Notes: generated by a model from the sequence alone, not told the origin. A DNA stretch of 64,000 bases from Leptobrachium leishanense (GCA_009667805.1 CM019070.1:54421735-54485734); one strand, 5' to 3'; shown: positions 9,190-20,979, numbered from the stretch's first letter. Made by a program: numbers and translations.

Positions 9190-10112
9190 CAGAGATGTCA
9201 GTGACATTTCGGTGCCCTCTCGTTCACCGCACTTCGGCGTGTTTGATTCGCAGACACTGCGGTGAATTCAGCATTCACCGCAGGGTCCCTGAAGTGCGGC
9301 GGATCAAACCGCCCAAACGCATCCGAAAAAAACACTGAATTGATCGGCTATACCGCTGCATCGAATGGAAAAACAACCGCAAAACCGCTGAATCGATACG
9401 GAAAACCACAAAACGCAGCCGCAAACCCACCGAAAAACCCGACAATCCGTTGAACAGACCGATGAATTGATCCAAAAATAGCCGACTACCCGCCAAACAG
9501 ACCGCCGACCAGCCACCGGAAACAGCCAACAAGCAGGGTAAAAAAGAACAACAAAAAAAGCCACAGCTTTTAAACAGCGTTTAAACAAACACTACTGTAT
9601 GAAAATGCCTGGAAATAATATATGATGTCCTATGAATGACAATAAACAGGTCTGTTACAGAAAAAAAAGCCATTTAAAAAAAAAATAATAATAATAATTT
9701 TAAAAAATCTGGAAAAATGCCTAAAAAATCCTAAAAAATAAGTAAATGAAGAGACTTTTTGTTGCAAATGAAAAGAATAAATGGTTGAATAAATATGTAA
9801 TAAAAACATGGAATATTTTTTACATTGAAACCTATGGGATTAGCCTGATTACACCTGTCGAAGGAAACCACTGAAAATCAGGGCATTTCCCTGACATTTC
9901 TCTGCTGTTCAGTATTCTCTGAATAGATTGACCATTGCTTCTCTATGGGGAATTCACTGCTGCCAAAGATCACCGTATTTCACTGGCAATTCGTCAATAT
10001 TAGGCGAATTGCCAGCTTTTGAATAGCCAAATGGCCACAAAATTGCACCGTACGGGAAAATTCACTGTTCGGTGCAATTTCGTGGCCAATCCAGTGCTCT
10101 TTGAATAACCCC
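9190..10112. mobile_element. Family C element, copy 1 (GGGGTTATTCA termini)
   Basis: The right end reads GTGCTCTTTGAATAACCCC, the reverse complement of the GGGGTTATTCA-AGAGCACTG start seen at 28987 and 14657. The body shares long stretches with those copies: ACATTGAAACCTATGGGATT, ACCACTGAAAATCAGGGCATTT, CTTCTCTATGGGG and GAATAGCCAAATGGCCACAAAATTGCACCG. The left boundary is uncertain; the first half (9200-9560) is rich in CCGC/CCGAAAA words. No coding region is present. The superfamily is unknown. Confidence 0.55.
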
Positions 10113-10436
10113 TAAAAGTAATACAACTTACAAGTTGAATAATTATTATTAAAGATGAGTTTTCCAATGTAAAGGGAGGAAGTTGCATTCATGAGTGTTA
10201 CCTGTGTTAGGGTCACAACACAAGGAACCGATGCTATCTTCATCAGGCTTTTACTCTTTCATGCTGGCAGTTAAGAACCAAAACCAAGAGATAAGACAGC
10301 AGCAGCATTAGAGGTGACTTCTTAAAGCCTTATTGATCTTACTGTGAAATGTGACTCATTATATATTAAATTTATAAAGTAAAATATGCATTAAAGGTCT
10401 GACAAATGCTAAAAACAAATAAGATAACTGCAAAAA
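10113..10436. other. No gene recognised
   Basis: AT-rich sequence between two inserted elements. I see no repeat family or coding potential. Confidence 0.35.
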
Positions 10437-10451
10437 TACCTGCTTCACATT
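10437..10451. repeat. Left target-site duplication (15 bp) of the palindromic insertion
   Basis: TACCTGCTTCACATT is found here and again at 11681-11695, directly outside the large palindrome. Confidence 0.8.
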
Positions 10452-11075
10452 ATAAACAGCAAATGGTGCAGCGCCACACAACATGCATCCACCACCAGGG
10501 TGCCCAGATAGCCAATCTCAGGATATAGTGGTTTCCCCTATACCATTGCACACAATAATGAAATCAATAACCTGGATCGGCGCAAATACTGCTCTCTGGG
10601 ATCCCGGAATCTCGCATATATATATATAATAGAAGAAGAACAATAATAGTGCAACACTGTTTTGTAAAATATACTATGAATGTAAATGATGAACACCCCA
10701 CTTACAAGTGTAGAGCCGTGCACTGGCTCTAAGTGGGTCCAGACATGTGGGTAATTGTCTTCAGTTTCTTAGGTGACCCCCACCTTACAGCAAGATTTTT
10801 TCTTTTTCTTTGTCCGAGGTTTAGACAATGGAAAGGAGAACAGGAAGAAAAATCCTTGTGTAGGTCCACAAATTAAAGGTCACAATTTTATGTACAGTTG
10901 GAATTGTACTCACATTTTGTGGAGCTCACATAGCTCATAGATATAGGCCCATAGGTTTTTTTGGTGGGAGAAAACCCCAGATGAAAAACCACCAGTGTTT
11001 GCAGGATTCGATGAAGCAGGAATCAGGATTGGAGATGAAAAAATAAGGTTTATTTAAAATATAATTAAAATTGCC

Positions 11076-11121
11076 TCCAGAACGCGTTTCGCCGCATCAA
11101 AAAGCGGCTTCATCAGCTGGA
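11076..11121 (-). ncRNA. Hammerhead-like core, left arm
   Basis: On the minus strand CUGAUGA (11116-11110) is followed by one extra A, then stem II GCCGC-UUUUUGAU-GCGGC (11108-11091), GAAA (11090-11087), C-GC-G and UU. The flanks UCCAG and CUGGA can pair as stem I, giving a GUU triplet. The extra A before stem II departs from the canonical core, so activity is uncertain. The 5' half of stem I is supplied by bases across the palindrome centre. Confidence 0.6.
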
Positions 11122-11158
11122 TGAAGCCGCTTTTTGATGCGGCGAAACGCGTTCTGGA
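11114..11158 (+). ncRNA. Hammerhead-like core, right arm, altered box
   Basis: This is the mirror copy of the left-arm core. Stem II GCCGC/GCGGC, GAAAC-GCG-TT and downstream CTGGAGG are intact, but the first box reads CTGGATGA instead of CTGATGA because the sequence passes through the palindrome centre. It is therefore less likely to be active than the left-arm core. Confidence 0.5.
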
Positions 11159-11680
11159 GGCAATTTTAATTATATTTTAAATAAACCTTATTTTTTCATC
11201 TCCAATCCTGATTCCTGCTTCATCGAATCCTGCAAACACTGGTGGTTTTTCATCTGGGTTTTTCTCCCACCAAAAAAAACCTATGGGCCTATATCTATGA
11301 GCTATGTGAGCTCCACAAAATGTGAGTACAATTCCAACTGTACATAAAATTGTGACCTTTAATTTGTGGACCTACACAAGGATTTTTCTTCCTGTTCTCC
11401 TTTCCATTGTCTAAACCTCGGACAAAGAAAAAGAAAAAATCTTGCTGTAAGGTGGGGGTCACCTAAGAAACTGAAGACAATTACCCACATGTCTGGACCC
11501 ACTTAGAGCCAGTGCACGGCTCTACACTTGTAAGTGGGGTGTTCATCACTTACATTCATAGTATATTTTACAAAACAGTGTTGCACTATTATTGTTCTTC
11601 TTCTATTATATATATATATGCGAGATTCCGGGATCCCAGAGAGCAGTATTTGCGCCGATCCAGGTTATTGATTTCATTAT

Positions 11681-11695
11681 TACCTGCTTCACATT
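11681..11695. repeat. Right target-site duplication (15 bp)
   Basis: Second copy of TACCTGCTTCACATT. Confidence 0.8.
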
Positions 11696-12026
11696 CCCTA
11701 TATATCTCTAGAAATATTATTCACACATGCGCTATACCTACATATGTGGGAAATTAGCCGAATACCACATATATCTGTAAAAATAGTAAAAGATGCACAC
11801 GCCTACTTTTAACTAAAGTTAGAAATTGATAGAATAATGGAGAACCGGATAAGAAACAAATATACATGCACGCAAAGAAAAAAGACATGAATAAAAGGTG
11901 TATTCATAGAGCCAACCACTACTAGACTGGTTCCAGTAATTCTTCAGACAACCCAACTTTAGACCATTGTCCTCTACATAACATCTATATTGAGTGGTAC
12001 TGTCAAAGAAATCATTTTATTTTTTA
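11696..12026. other. No gene recognised
   Basis: AT-rich sequence with no repeat or coding signal that I can support. Confidence 0.35.
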
Positions 12027-12216
12027 TGAAAGTATTTTACCAGGAAGGATACATTGAGATTTCTCTTGTTTTCAAGTATGTCCTGGGTGGTGAGTATGTA
12101 CCATTAGGTGTCTTGTCCAAGGACACTTACTGGAGAGGTGCTAGTTGGGATCAAGCCCATGACTCCACAGTCTCTCTCCATGCAGAGCAGTGATGTTACC
12201 TCTACTCCACCCAGCC
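12027..12216 (-). mobile_element. tRNA-derived SINE, copy 1
   Basis: On the minus strand the element starts GGGTGGAGTAGAGGTAACA, has a degenerate B-box (GGGCTTGATCCC), the middle block GTAAGTGTCCTTGGACAAG, ACACCTAATGGTACATACT, and ends CAATGTATCCTTCCTGGTAA followed by AAATAC. The same order is seen at 36388-36554. Its last 60 bases match the 3' tail of the LINE copies at 15077 and 40248, which points to retrotransposition by that LINE. The head resembles a tRNA with A- and B-box promoters for RNA polymerase III. Confidence 0.75.
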
Positions 12217-12873
12217 GGTACAGGTTTATTCCATGACTGGATGTAATAAACATGCATTTCTGTAATTATAGATAAATATAGAGAATTTTTCTTTGTAATT
12301 CTGGACGTGGCTTACACAATAGAGTCATGTTGCACATGTCTCCCCTGCTTCTAACTAATTGGGATTCGTTTCCATGTCGTCGACTCTGGTGTTTTTCATA
12401 GACGTTTATTTTGCGGTTTGGTTTGTTGTTGTACAAGAAGAGTCTAATTAGACCATGAAACTCTTATTAACACCATTTATTAGATGTCTCGAAGGAGCAT
12501 AAGTCTCGTGTGTCTTGTTTCAATATTTTGTGAAGGCGCAGCTTAGGTTTTGAGGAAAGCAGAAAATTGCAAAGTTTATTCTCTCACTTAGATGTAACAC
12601 CACCTGTAAAATAAAATATTAAGAAAAAAATCTCTTAATAGGCGCAATTTATTTTATTCATTTTGTTTTATGTACCTGTTGCCGGCAGTAGAAAAGTGTA
12701 ACATTTTCCCCTACTGTATATATATTTTTTTTAACACATTGGACACAGATATAAATTTAAGATTTATTCCCATGAGAATGCAGTTATTTTCAGTGGCTTA
12801 AGAAACAAACTTATACCCGAAGCATACTTTAATATCTAATGGTACCAAATGTTTTAGGGCTAATGTTCTTGAC
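12217..12873. other. No gene or repeat recognised; unique-looking sequence
   Basis: The stretch 12290-12600 has balanced composition and no match to the repeat families seen elsewhere in the window. It could be conserved non-coding DNA, but that cannot be judged without comparison to other genomes. Confidence 0.3.
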
Positions 12874-12980
12874 CAGTGGTTCCCAACCTGGGTCATCACG
12901 TACCACTAACTGGCCAGATTTTAAGGATTTCCTTGGGGAAATCCAATCCGAATACTGCTTCAGATATCTCGCAAACCTGG
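12874..12980. mobile_element. hAT-like fragment (CAGTGGTTCCCAACCTGGG)
   Basis: It begins CAGTGGTTCCCAACCTGGG, close to the CAGTGTTTCCCAAACCTG start of the complete element at 31625. It continues with TCACGTACCACTAACTGGCC and TTTTAAGGATTTCC and then loses similarity. No right terminus is visible, so it is truncated. Confidence 0.55.
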
Positions 12981-14656
12981 TCTATCTGCCCAATCAAGGC
13001 ATTGGCGCCCCCTTCGAACTAGCTCCCTAGGCAACTGCCTACTATACCGTATGGATGCAAAGGCCCTGGTGATTAGTAAAAAATGTCCTCACTTATGGTT
13101 TTACCTACAGTATGATTTAGCAATATGAATAGAACATGTCTTCATGAAATCCTACTGTCAGTTTTTGGACGGCAAATACTAGTCATATCAGCAGATGTTG
13201 ACTAATTTAAGGTTGACTCATCCAGCTAAAACAGTTCAATGGAGCAAGGAAAGCCATCTTAGCAGAAGCCATATTATTTTTAACTGGGACGGTTGACTAA
13301 TTGCATATAAAGGGAAAGGAAAATGTCCCCGTGTAAGAATGTTTTCTTACTTCTGCAACAGTAATTCAGTAGCACTGAGCAAGGACCTAAAATGCATTGA
13401 AAATTTGGCCTAAGCCTGATCAAATGAAAGCCATATGGATAGCGATGAAAAACCCTAAAAAATGCATCGCCGCACTTTTCCTACTACCTTTAGAAGAAAA
13501 AAAAAACACATTATGCCGCATGGAACCACTTAATCGGAGCATTGGTTGTGATCGTTACAGACCCCCGCCAATGAGTGACAAATTTACATACACATCATGT
13601 CAGACGGCGATGCTTTGCAAGCTTAATTGCTTTAGCTTCGGGCATTTTGTGTCAAAATGGAGTGTTTTACGTCCGGGAAGTTGCCGTGTTTCTTTGCAAC
13701 AGTTAAATTATTCTGTAATTTGCCTGTTTTCTTCGTAACGCACTGTCCATTAAGTAATTTAATTATTTATTGTATCAAATGTATGAAGCTTTGGAAACAA
13801 CATTAAAGCTTTTTTATTTTTTGTTGTTGTTGTTGTTGTTGTTGCGTGTGTGTGGCATTCTGTGCAATCTGTTCAGGAGTATGAACGACTTGGCCCATTT
13901 TCATTGAGGGGATGTGAATTGCCTTTTCTTCTCTTTGCCAACTATCTACGTTTTTCTATTAAACCTAGCAGTAAATGGTGTTTTAATTCATTCTCCTGCT
14001 TTGTTTACAAAGCCCTCAGCATATGCTAATTAGGACCTTGCTTTTATCTGTTGGGTAATTGAGACTATAATTCACATTTTTATATTCACCAGTAAATTTT
14101 GATATTGCTTTAATGTGTTGACGCAGTTCGCTTTCATGTAGGTTTATACACGCTCTGTCCATGGTGCTGGGGAAATTCCCATCAAGTAGGTGTAAAACAG
14201 ATGAACTAATTCCTCTTCTTCAAAATATTAATATAGAAAAAAAACTAATTCCAGGTACAGTCGGAGAAATATAAATGAATATTTGAAGCTTTGCATCTCT
14301 TTGTTGTTGACAGCAAGGGACTCAAAATAGAACTGAGACAGATAGTTTTTCCATGCTATGGTGGAGATGGCGACAGGGACAAGGGAAGGCTGGTCTCAGG
14401 CTGGTGGACCAGACCCGAACCTGTTACAGCATTTGTTCTTTCTCCCAGGTCAAGTAGATCTTCAGCGATTTCCTTCCTTCACAACCCACAGCCAGAACTA
14501 CAGGGAGTGTTTTTACAGCTCTTAGTGTCTCTCCCCAAACACAAGACATGACTTAATGCAGGGCAGAATAATGATGTGTTTTATGGGAAATGGAGACCAG
14601 TTTATATGTGGAACAAGGGGGAGTGAAAAAAATCCACAATCAATACAATACTATCA
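12981..14656. other. No gene recognised; (GTT)n at 13820-13845
   Basis: Mostly unique-looking AT-rich sequence. A (GTT)n microsatellite followed by GTGTGTG lies at 13820-13853. The stretch 13860-14130, with ATATGCTAATTAGGAC inside, is free of recognised repeats. No open frame here has protein-like composition. Confidence 0.4.
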
Positions 14657-15022
14657 GGGTTATTGAGAGAGAGCACTGAAATGTTACCAACATTTTGGTG
14701 GTCTCCCGTTCGTCACACTTTGGCGAGTCAAATTCAATTTTTTTTTTACATTGACACCTATGGGATTCGCCTGATTAAACCTGTCGAATGAAACCACTGA
14801 AAATCAGGGCATTTCACTGACATTTTGGTGCTGTTCGGTGTTCTTTGAATAGATTATCCATTACTTCTCTATGGGGATTTCACTGCTGTCGAAGATCACC
14901 ATATTTCGCAGACACTTCGCCAATATTTGGTGAACTGCCAGCCTTTGAATAGCCGAATGGCCACAAAATTGCATTGTATGGGAGAATTCACTATTGCAAT
15001 CTTGTGGCCAGTTTGGAATGGG
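14657..15022. mobile_element. Family C element, copy 2, internally deleted
   Basis: It starts GGGTTATTGAGAGAGAGCACTG and soon jumps to the common body (ACATTGACACCTATGGGATT, ACCACTGAAAATCAGGGCATTT, GAATAGCCGAATGGCCACAAA). The end at GGCCAGTTTGGAATGGGTGA lacks the AATAACCCC terminus. It is shorter than the other copies, having lost the first half of the body. Confidence 0.6.
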
Positions 15023-15076
15023 TGACACAACATATCATTTACAGCAGTGAAATGGAAAAGCCTTAGTTGGGGCGAT

Positions 15077-16110
15077 GTTTATTTATTTATTTATTTATAA
15101 AGTATTTTACCAGGAAGGATACATTGAGATTTCTCTCGTTTTCAAGTATGTCTCGGGTTCAAGAACATTGAAATGTTACAGTTGTTACAGAAATACAAAA
15201 TAATACAATGCAAGATATTAAAAAAAACACAAACATACAGATTAACAGAAAATAAATATTTAGGAAATAGTCACTGTGTTACATGTTTACAGGTGCATTC
15301 CGTATTGAGTTATGTTAATAGAGATCTCTTAAGTGACTTAAGACTGGGGGAAGATTTGATGTCATCTGGGAGTTTATTCCATAATTGTGGTGCTCTGTAG
15401 GAAAATGAGGACCGAGCCACTTTCTTTTTGTATTGTGGTATTGCAAGTAAGGTGCTGGTCCTGGATCGGAGGTTATAGGATGAGGGAGCTGCTGGGGGAA
15501 GCGGCCTACTCAGATAGGGTGGTAGCTTCCCAGAAAAGCTCTTAAACACCAGGTTGGAAAGTTGAAGGGTGCGTCTAGATTCCAGCGACGGGCAGTTTAG
15601 CTCTTTTAGCATGTCACAATGGTGGGTCATGTAGTTACATTGTAGCACAAAGAGGCAGCATGAGTTATACAATATAGTAAGTTTATGAAGGTGTGTTTGC
15701 GGGGCCGCTGCATACACTACATCTCCGTAATCAATAGCTGGCATAAGCATTTGTTGTACAATTTGCTTTCTTACCGCGGGGCTCAGGCAGGATTTGTTTC
15801 TGTACAGGGCACCTCACCTAGTTTGGGGTAAAGTTTAGATGAGAGTTTTTCGATGTGGGGGCCAAAGGATAGATTTGGGTCTAACCACATACCTAGATAT
15901 TTGAGAGCAGTGACTGTGGTCAGCGTGCCATTTGATTTTGTCCCCACACATAGATGGGGATTTTGCAATTTATGTAGTTTAGGTGCTGTACCAAAGAACA
16001 TCGTAACAGTTTTGTCAGTATTTAAAAAAGTTTGTTGTGTTTGATCCACTTTTCTACCTCTGTGACTCCTTATTTCCAAAAATGCTTGGGATTCTGACGT
16101 GCTCAGTACC
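15077..16110 (-). mobile_element. L2/CR1-group LINE, 5'-truncated, 3' tail present
   Basis: On the minus strand this holds the end of a LINE reverse transcriptase, a short 3' UTR and the tail CAATGTATCCTTCCTGGTAA followed by AAATACTTTATAAATAAATA, with (TAAA)n at the very end (15077-15098). A second, collinear copy lies at 39200-40248. The microsatellite-like tail and lack of a clear TSD fit L2/CR1-group elements. The exact clade (L2, Rex1 or CR1) is not decided. Confidence 0.75.
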
Positions 16111-16136
16111 TTGGGACTGTTAGAAAATGATGACAT
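15310..16136 (-). pseudogene. LINE reverse transcriptase C-terminus, frameshifted
   Basis: Two adjoining minus-strand frames, 16136-15783 and 15750-15310, together encode the part of a LINE ORF2 protein after the catalytic YADD box. Recognisable pieces are DKTVTMFFGT, LKYLGMWLDPNLSF, DYGDVVYAAAP, LESRRTLQLSNLVFKSFSG, KLPPYL and QLWNKLPDDIK near the C-terminus. The frames are separated by a stop and frameshift around 15750-15790. The catalytic centre itself is absent because of 5' truncation, so the copy cannot be active. Confidence 0.75.
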
Positions 16137-16176
16137 TATGACTCACTCATCTTAAGATAAATTTATTTTCCTCTAA

Positions 16177-16392
16177 CATAGAAACATAGAAAAATGTCGG
16201 CAGATAAGAACCTTTCGGCCCATCTAGTCTGCCCAATTACATGGATACTTTACCTGGATTTATCTTTTGTTTAGGATAGCCTTATGCCTATCCCATGCTT
16301 GCTTAAATTCAATTACTGTTTTGGCCTCTACCACTTCAACTGGAAGGCTGTTCCATGTATCCACCACCCTCTCAGTAAAATAATGCTTAACA
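16177..16392 (+). repeat. ACATAGAAACATAG-type interspersed repeat
   Basis: It starts AACATAGAAACATAG and contains TTCGGCCCATCTAGTCTGCC and TTCCATGTATCCACCACCCT. A relative with the same opening motif (ACATAGTTACATAG) and parallel layout lies at 41363-41690. This kind of repeat is common in amphibian sequence; I do not assign it to a class. Confidence 0.5.
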
Positions 16393-17440
16393 TGATCAAC
16401 CATAACATATGGGGGTTATTGTACAGCCACCAAATCTCCTATTTGCAAAGAAGATTAAGTTCACGGTGGGGGGTGTTGTGTTACCATTGGGGAATGTAGG
16501 GTTTATACAATGTATAGATTAAATTGTTTTCGATATAAAGTTTTTCGTTGTAAGTGCACTTTAACGGACCTCAAACACCCAGGTCCCTATACCAACCAGG
16601 CTGGAAATAAGGAGCCGCTGATGCTAAAATCCAGTGTGGTAGTGGGGGTTCCATATTCCTGGTCTTATTTCACCTGAGCTCCCTCATAATGCTTGGAAGT
16701 CGCTAATAGATACTGGCTAGACTGGGTGCAACTGAAGCCAGGCAGCAGAACGTCCCATTCACTGCAATATGTTAAGGGTCCTTTTAGTGTGTTGTTATTT
16801 TCAGAAGAAAAATCTCTTAACTCAACACAGCTTCTATTCCTTTTTGTCCCTTACTCGTTACAAGAGAGAATAATGAACGACCGTGAAATTGGTCATCATT
16901 TTTTGAGCTGCCTCTACAGTAGCCATCCTATATAAAGTATAGGAAGAGTTACTGTATAGGCAGCTGTAACATCCGAGCCGCAACAGGAGTTTGCGACTTT
17001 CCTTTAATTGCAGAGGAGCAATTATCATTGTTAATGCTAATAGATCCAGTTTAGATCCAACTTTTTGAAAAATTGCAATTTTAAGCAAACAAAAACAAAT
17101 TCCCTATTATAATTACCATTTATGAAATTTCAATTAACCTTTTCCAAGCTTCTTCTCATATATCAAAATTGAAAACAGACGCTGCGCTATACCATGGCGA
17201 GAGACACCAAAATCAGCCACAAAGCAATGCAGCGTCAGTCATGTCTAAAATATCCTTTCTTAGACAGACTTTTTTATTAGATTTCAAAGAACTTATAGCC
17301 AATCAGCATACAGATACATTTCTACAGGAAAGGAAATTGGGAGACCTCAGCGTCTGGAATGGATCTCCGTAGGTCTATTCAACAAACCACGGATACTGGA
17401 AACGCCAAAACGCCAAAATTTTCGCACAAAGATGGGTATA
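16393..17440. other. No gene recognised
   Basis: No repeat family or coding region is recognised. The sequence 16800-17100 is AT-rich and unique-looking. Confidence 0.35.
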
Positions 17441-17487
17441 GGATAAAAACCTTTTATTCCAAATAAAAATAAAGTTTACATATACAA

Positions 17488-17530
17488 GGCCCAACACGTT
17501 TCGTCTATGAAAATAGACTTTCTCAAGGGC
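17488..17530 (-). ncRNA. Hammerhead-like core, diverged
   Basis: On the minus strand stem II GUCUA-UUUUCA-UAGAC is followed by GAAAC-GU-GUU, and the upstream box reads CUUGAGAAA in place of CUGANGA. Downstream (to about 17440) comes AATAAAAGGTTTTTATCC, similar in position and wording to the AAATAAACCTTATTTTTTC downstream of the core at 11114. It is therefore probably the same kind of element, with a core too altered to call active. Element boundaries were not found. Confidence 0.45.
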
Positions 17531-17560
17531 AATAAAGATACATGAAATTATAAAACAAAA

Positions 17561-18536
17561 TAATATGATACATTTCTACGTCAGAGTTTAACCGACAGTG
17601 AGACAAAAATTACTACATATGATTCAGAGATGGCTTTTCTCTAGCTTACACTGTCCACACACCCTTTCCTGTACAGACAGGAAATTGGCTTTTTAATTAT
17701 ACATCATGTGGACACATTGTCACCTGAACAGGACATTTATTAAGTGTTCTAATTATCCACAGAAAATGGGACCTTTTTTTTTTTTTCCGCTGTATAATCT
17801 CTTCTTGTCACCTCTGCAATGACTTAATACAAAAGGTCACATTAAGTTGTTCTAACCCCTTTAAAGTCAATGCATATATTATGTAACAGTTACGTCATTG
17901 GCCCATAAGGGGTTAAAGCAATACGACATCTCCACAAGTCATTAAAACAAGGATTTTCTACATTTCATACAATACACTTACAGTATGTTAGTTTACGGCA
18001 CCCAACAAATATGTTTTCCACAGACACCCATGGTGCTTGTTTTTAAGAAATTTCTGTTTACCAAAAATAGTCTGCAGGCAAGTGATACTTAATAATCAAG
18101 TAAGAAAAATACGGTTGACAAATCAATCATTTTCCTTCTCACTTAATAATGATAGCCTGCCACAGTTTTAGTGTGATTGTTTTTTCCTGCTGGTATGTTA
18201 ATACATTTTTTTATCGAAAAGTGGAAGAATGTATCCATCCAGTCAGAGCTCCCCTGGAGGCATCACATTCATAACATGGTGCAGACTTCATCCCAAACTA
18301 TTTATTAGCAATGAGTGCAAAACAAGCATATAATGCCCAGCTGATACGAACAGTTGGTTGTAATATTTGGTTACACACATTCCAAACAATCAATGTTATG
18401 TAACATACATATACAGTAACTGTCATTCCAAGGGATTCAGGACTTCATACATTTGCTTTAGAACCTATAGTAATTTTATTTTAATAATGTTTCTATTTAC
18501 TATTAAAGAACAGAGGGGTTTTCATAATGGAAACAT
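17561..18536. other. No gene recognised
   Basis: AT-rich unique-looking sequence with short homopolymer runs; no repeat family supported. Confidence 0.35.
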
Positions 18537-18539
18537 TAC

Positions 18540-19252
18540 GGGCTCTATTAAATTCTTCGCGCAAACGTTAACGCGTGCGCAAAAACGCATTTATGCGAGG
18601 GAAAAACCCTTTGCGCAGAACGTCGTATTACAATTTCCACGCAAAAAATGCGCGTTAACGTCTACCGCTGGTGAACCTGCGCGAGCGTAATGTACGTTGC
18701 GCGTCCTATACTTAACATTGTGAGCGCAAATGCGTTTGTGCGCTGGTACGCGGATGGTATTACAATCTATGCGCAAAGTTTGCATGCATAATTTTAACAT
18801 CTTTTAAAAGCTGGTGTTAATGTCAAATCTGAACGTCCTAGCCGAAACCAAATACACCAGCCCGAAAAAAAAAATTCAGCAAAGTATAGTTACACATTCT
18901 ACGCATACCCAAACAATAAAATTGAGAAGTTGTGCGTGTTTTTATTATTGCTGCAGCATATATACTCAGATTGATTTTGACGGCCGCAAAAACTGAAAGG
19001 GAGACAATTGTGGTTTCTTAATTCTGATTGGCTGAATCGCGTGAAAAAACTGTCCGCCCACCAATTTCTGCGCACAGCGTTAATGCGCACGTGTTTTTGC
19101 ACGTCTTTATAATGCGTGTTATTTTTTGACAGATGGAAAAATGCGCTCGGATTGCAATACCAGCATTAATTTACGTGCGTTAACGTATAACGCTTCGCTC
19201 ACAAATTAACGTGCTGCGCGAGCGTTTTTGCGCAAACAATTTAATAGAGCCC
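18540..19252. mobile_element. Fold-back element family A, copy 2, with 3-bp TSD
   Basis: It begins GGGCTCTATTAAATTCTTCG and ends AATTTAATAGAGCCC, with long arms of GCGCAAACGTTAACG-type sequence. The same trinucleotide, TAC, flanks both sides (18537-18539 and 19253-19255). The centre (about 18815-19040) matches copy 1. A 3-bp TSD with GGG-starting termini would fit a PIF/Harbinger-type element. There is no coding region. Confidence 0.8.
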
Positions 19253-19689
19253 TACGTGTTTGTTGCTAAAACTCTTTAGAATATAAATGAAATGATAAGC
19301 ACTGCATAAAACTGCTGTTGTTCTCGTTGTAAAATCCGTCCTATGAAATAAAAAAATATTGTAATTTTCATAACATCTACCAACAAGCTTGGGCAGGTCT
19401 TCCCAAAATAAATGGGAAAAACACGTCTCTGTGGCATATACCGTGCCGTGAATATGTGTGGCAAGCTTCTCATTTGGAAACCTAGGAATAGTGAACAGTA
19501 CACGTTGTAAGGAATCTTTGATTAGTATGCGGACGGAATACTGTACCCCCCCCAACATCATCATCTGAAACTACTCATTCTGATTTCAAGAGAATCTAAA
19601 AACAGCTTGTCAACAATCCAATTGTTAAGAAAACAAATTGTTCTTTGAATTCCCATTGGGCGAGATTCTCTATGGTTCCATATGGGTCA

Positions 19690-19965
19690 CGGTTAATTTT
19701 GCAGACTAAAATATGACTAAAGCTAAATGGCGTTTTAGTCAACGGACTATATCTGAAACAGAGTTAAAATTAGTCCCTCCCTAACATTTCCATCTAGTTT
19801 TTATCAGTTGAGGAAAAAGTCAATAGATTTTTGTCATCGTTTTATTCAAATGTCTATAGATTTCCATCATAGTTTTAGTCATCTTACCTTAGTTAAAGTC
19901 TAATTTTTGCCAATCAAAAAATGTAGTCAACCAAGACTTTGATTAAAATTATTAGTGCCCTAAAT
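19690..19965. repeat. Degenerate GACTAAAA/TTTTAGTC-rich repeat
   Basis: Words such as GACTAAAATATGACTAAAGC, GTTTTAGTCAACGGAC, GTTTTAGTCATC and AGTTAAAGTC recur on both strands through the segment. This pattern resembles a known class of vertebrate DNA-transposon-derived repeats made of TTTTAGTC words, but I could not place termini or a TSD. Confidence 0.4.
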
Positions 19966-20019
19966 TAACGCTGATATGGGCTAGATGAGAGCCTTATGTA
20001 AATGGCTATGCTGATATTT

Positions 20020-20762
20020 GGCCCCTATTACATTCTTCGTGCAATTTAGTTCATTTTTTTGTGCGCATCGTCCAGCGTTATCGCGTGAAAATTGATGTGG
20101 TATTCCGATCCGAACGCATTTTCTCATCCGTCAAAAAAAAAAAGGTTTGTAAAAACGACGCGCAAAACAAAGTGTAATACGCACAGTAACGTTGCGCACG
20201 TAAATCAGTATGCGGACTGTTTTTTTTGCGCGATTCAGCCAATCAGAATTAAGAACCTTAATTGACATCTATTTACCTTAATTGACTCACTTAAGTTTTT
20301 GCGCCTGTCAAAATAAATCTGAGTATACATGCTGCAGCAATAATAAAAGCACGCACGAATTCACAATTTTTTTGTTTGGGTATGTGTAGAATGTGTAACT
20401 ATACTGAGCTGTATTTTTTTTTTATGCTGGTGTTTTTCATTTCGGCCCAAGCGTTCCGATTTGCAGTTACCACCAGCTTTTCAAAGACGTTAACAAAATG
20501 CGTGCAAACGTCGTTCGTAAAAAGTTGCGCGAAGATTGTAATACCATCCGCGTACCAGCGCATGAACGAAGTTGCGCTGACAATGTTAAGTATAGGACGC
20601 GCACAGTTCATCACTCTCGCGCAGGTCCATCCGCATTAAATGATAACGCGCATTGTTTGTGCGAACGTTGTAATACGAGGTTCAGCGCAAAGGGTTTTGC
20701 CCCTCGCGCAAATGCGCATTTGCACACGCAAAACACGCTGCGCAAAGAATGTAATAGGGGCC
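20020..20762. mobile_element. Fold-back element family A, copy 3
   Basis: It starts GGCCCCTATTACATTCTTCG and ends GAATGTAATAGGGGCC. Inner sequence matches copies 1 and 2 in reverse orientation (GCTGCAGCAATAATAAAAGC, AATCAGAATTAAGAACC). No TSD is evident. No coding region. Confidence 0.75.
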
Positions 20763-20979
20763 AGTGTGTGTGTGTAAATGTGTGTACTGCTTTGAAGATG
20801 TATGGGTAGGTTTGTATTTGTGTGCACTGTGTACAAACAATTGCTTTGGGATGAATTAGCTGGCTTAATAGGGTTCAATACATGCAAATAACATTTTTCT
20901 ACATTTCATGCAAATTTACTTTTGCAATGTAATGAGGGACTTCATATTTAGACTTCACTTTAGGCCTCACAGAGTCTAA

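Larger units (their letters stand above)
10452..11680. mobile_element. Palindromic hammerhead-bearing retroelement insertion (1,229 bp)
   Basis: The insertion is bounded by a 15-bp TSD. From 10554 to 11680 it is one inverted repeat with arms of about 560 bp that differ at only a few positions I could spot, centred at about 11117 with a 5-base spacer. A further 102 bp (10452-10553) lie only on the left side. Each arm contains an A-rich strand with AAATAAA about 40 bases from a hammerhead-like core, and the two cores meet at the centre. A TSD of this length with no terminal inverted repeats of transposon type suggests target-primed insertion of an inverted dimer. Inverted and tandem copies are known for Penelope-like elements. 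There is no coding region. Confidence 0.7.
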
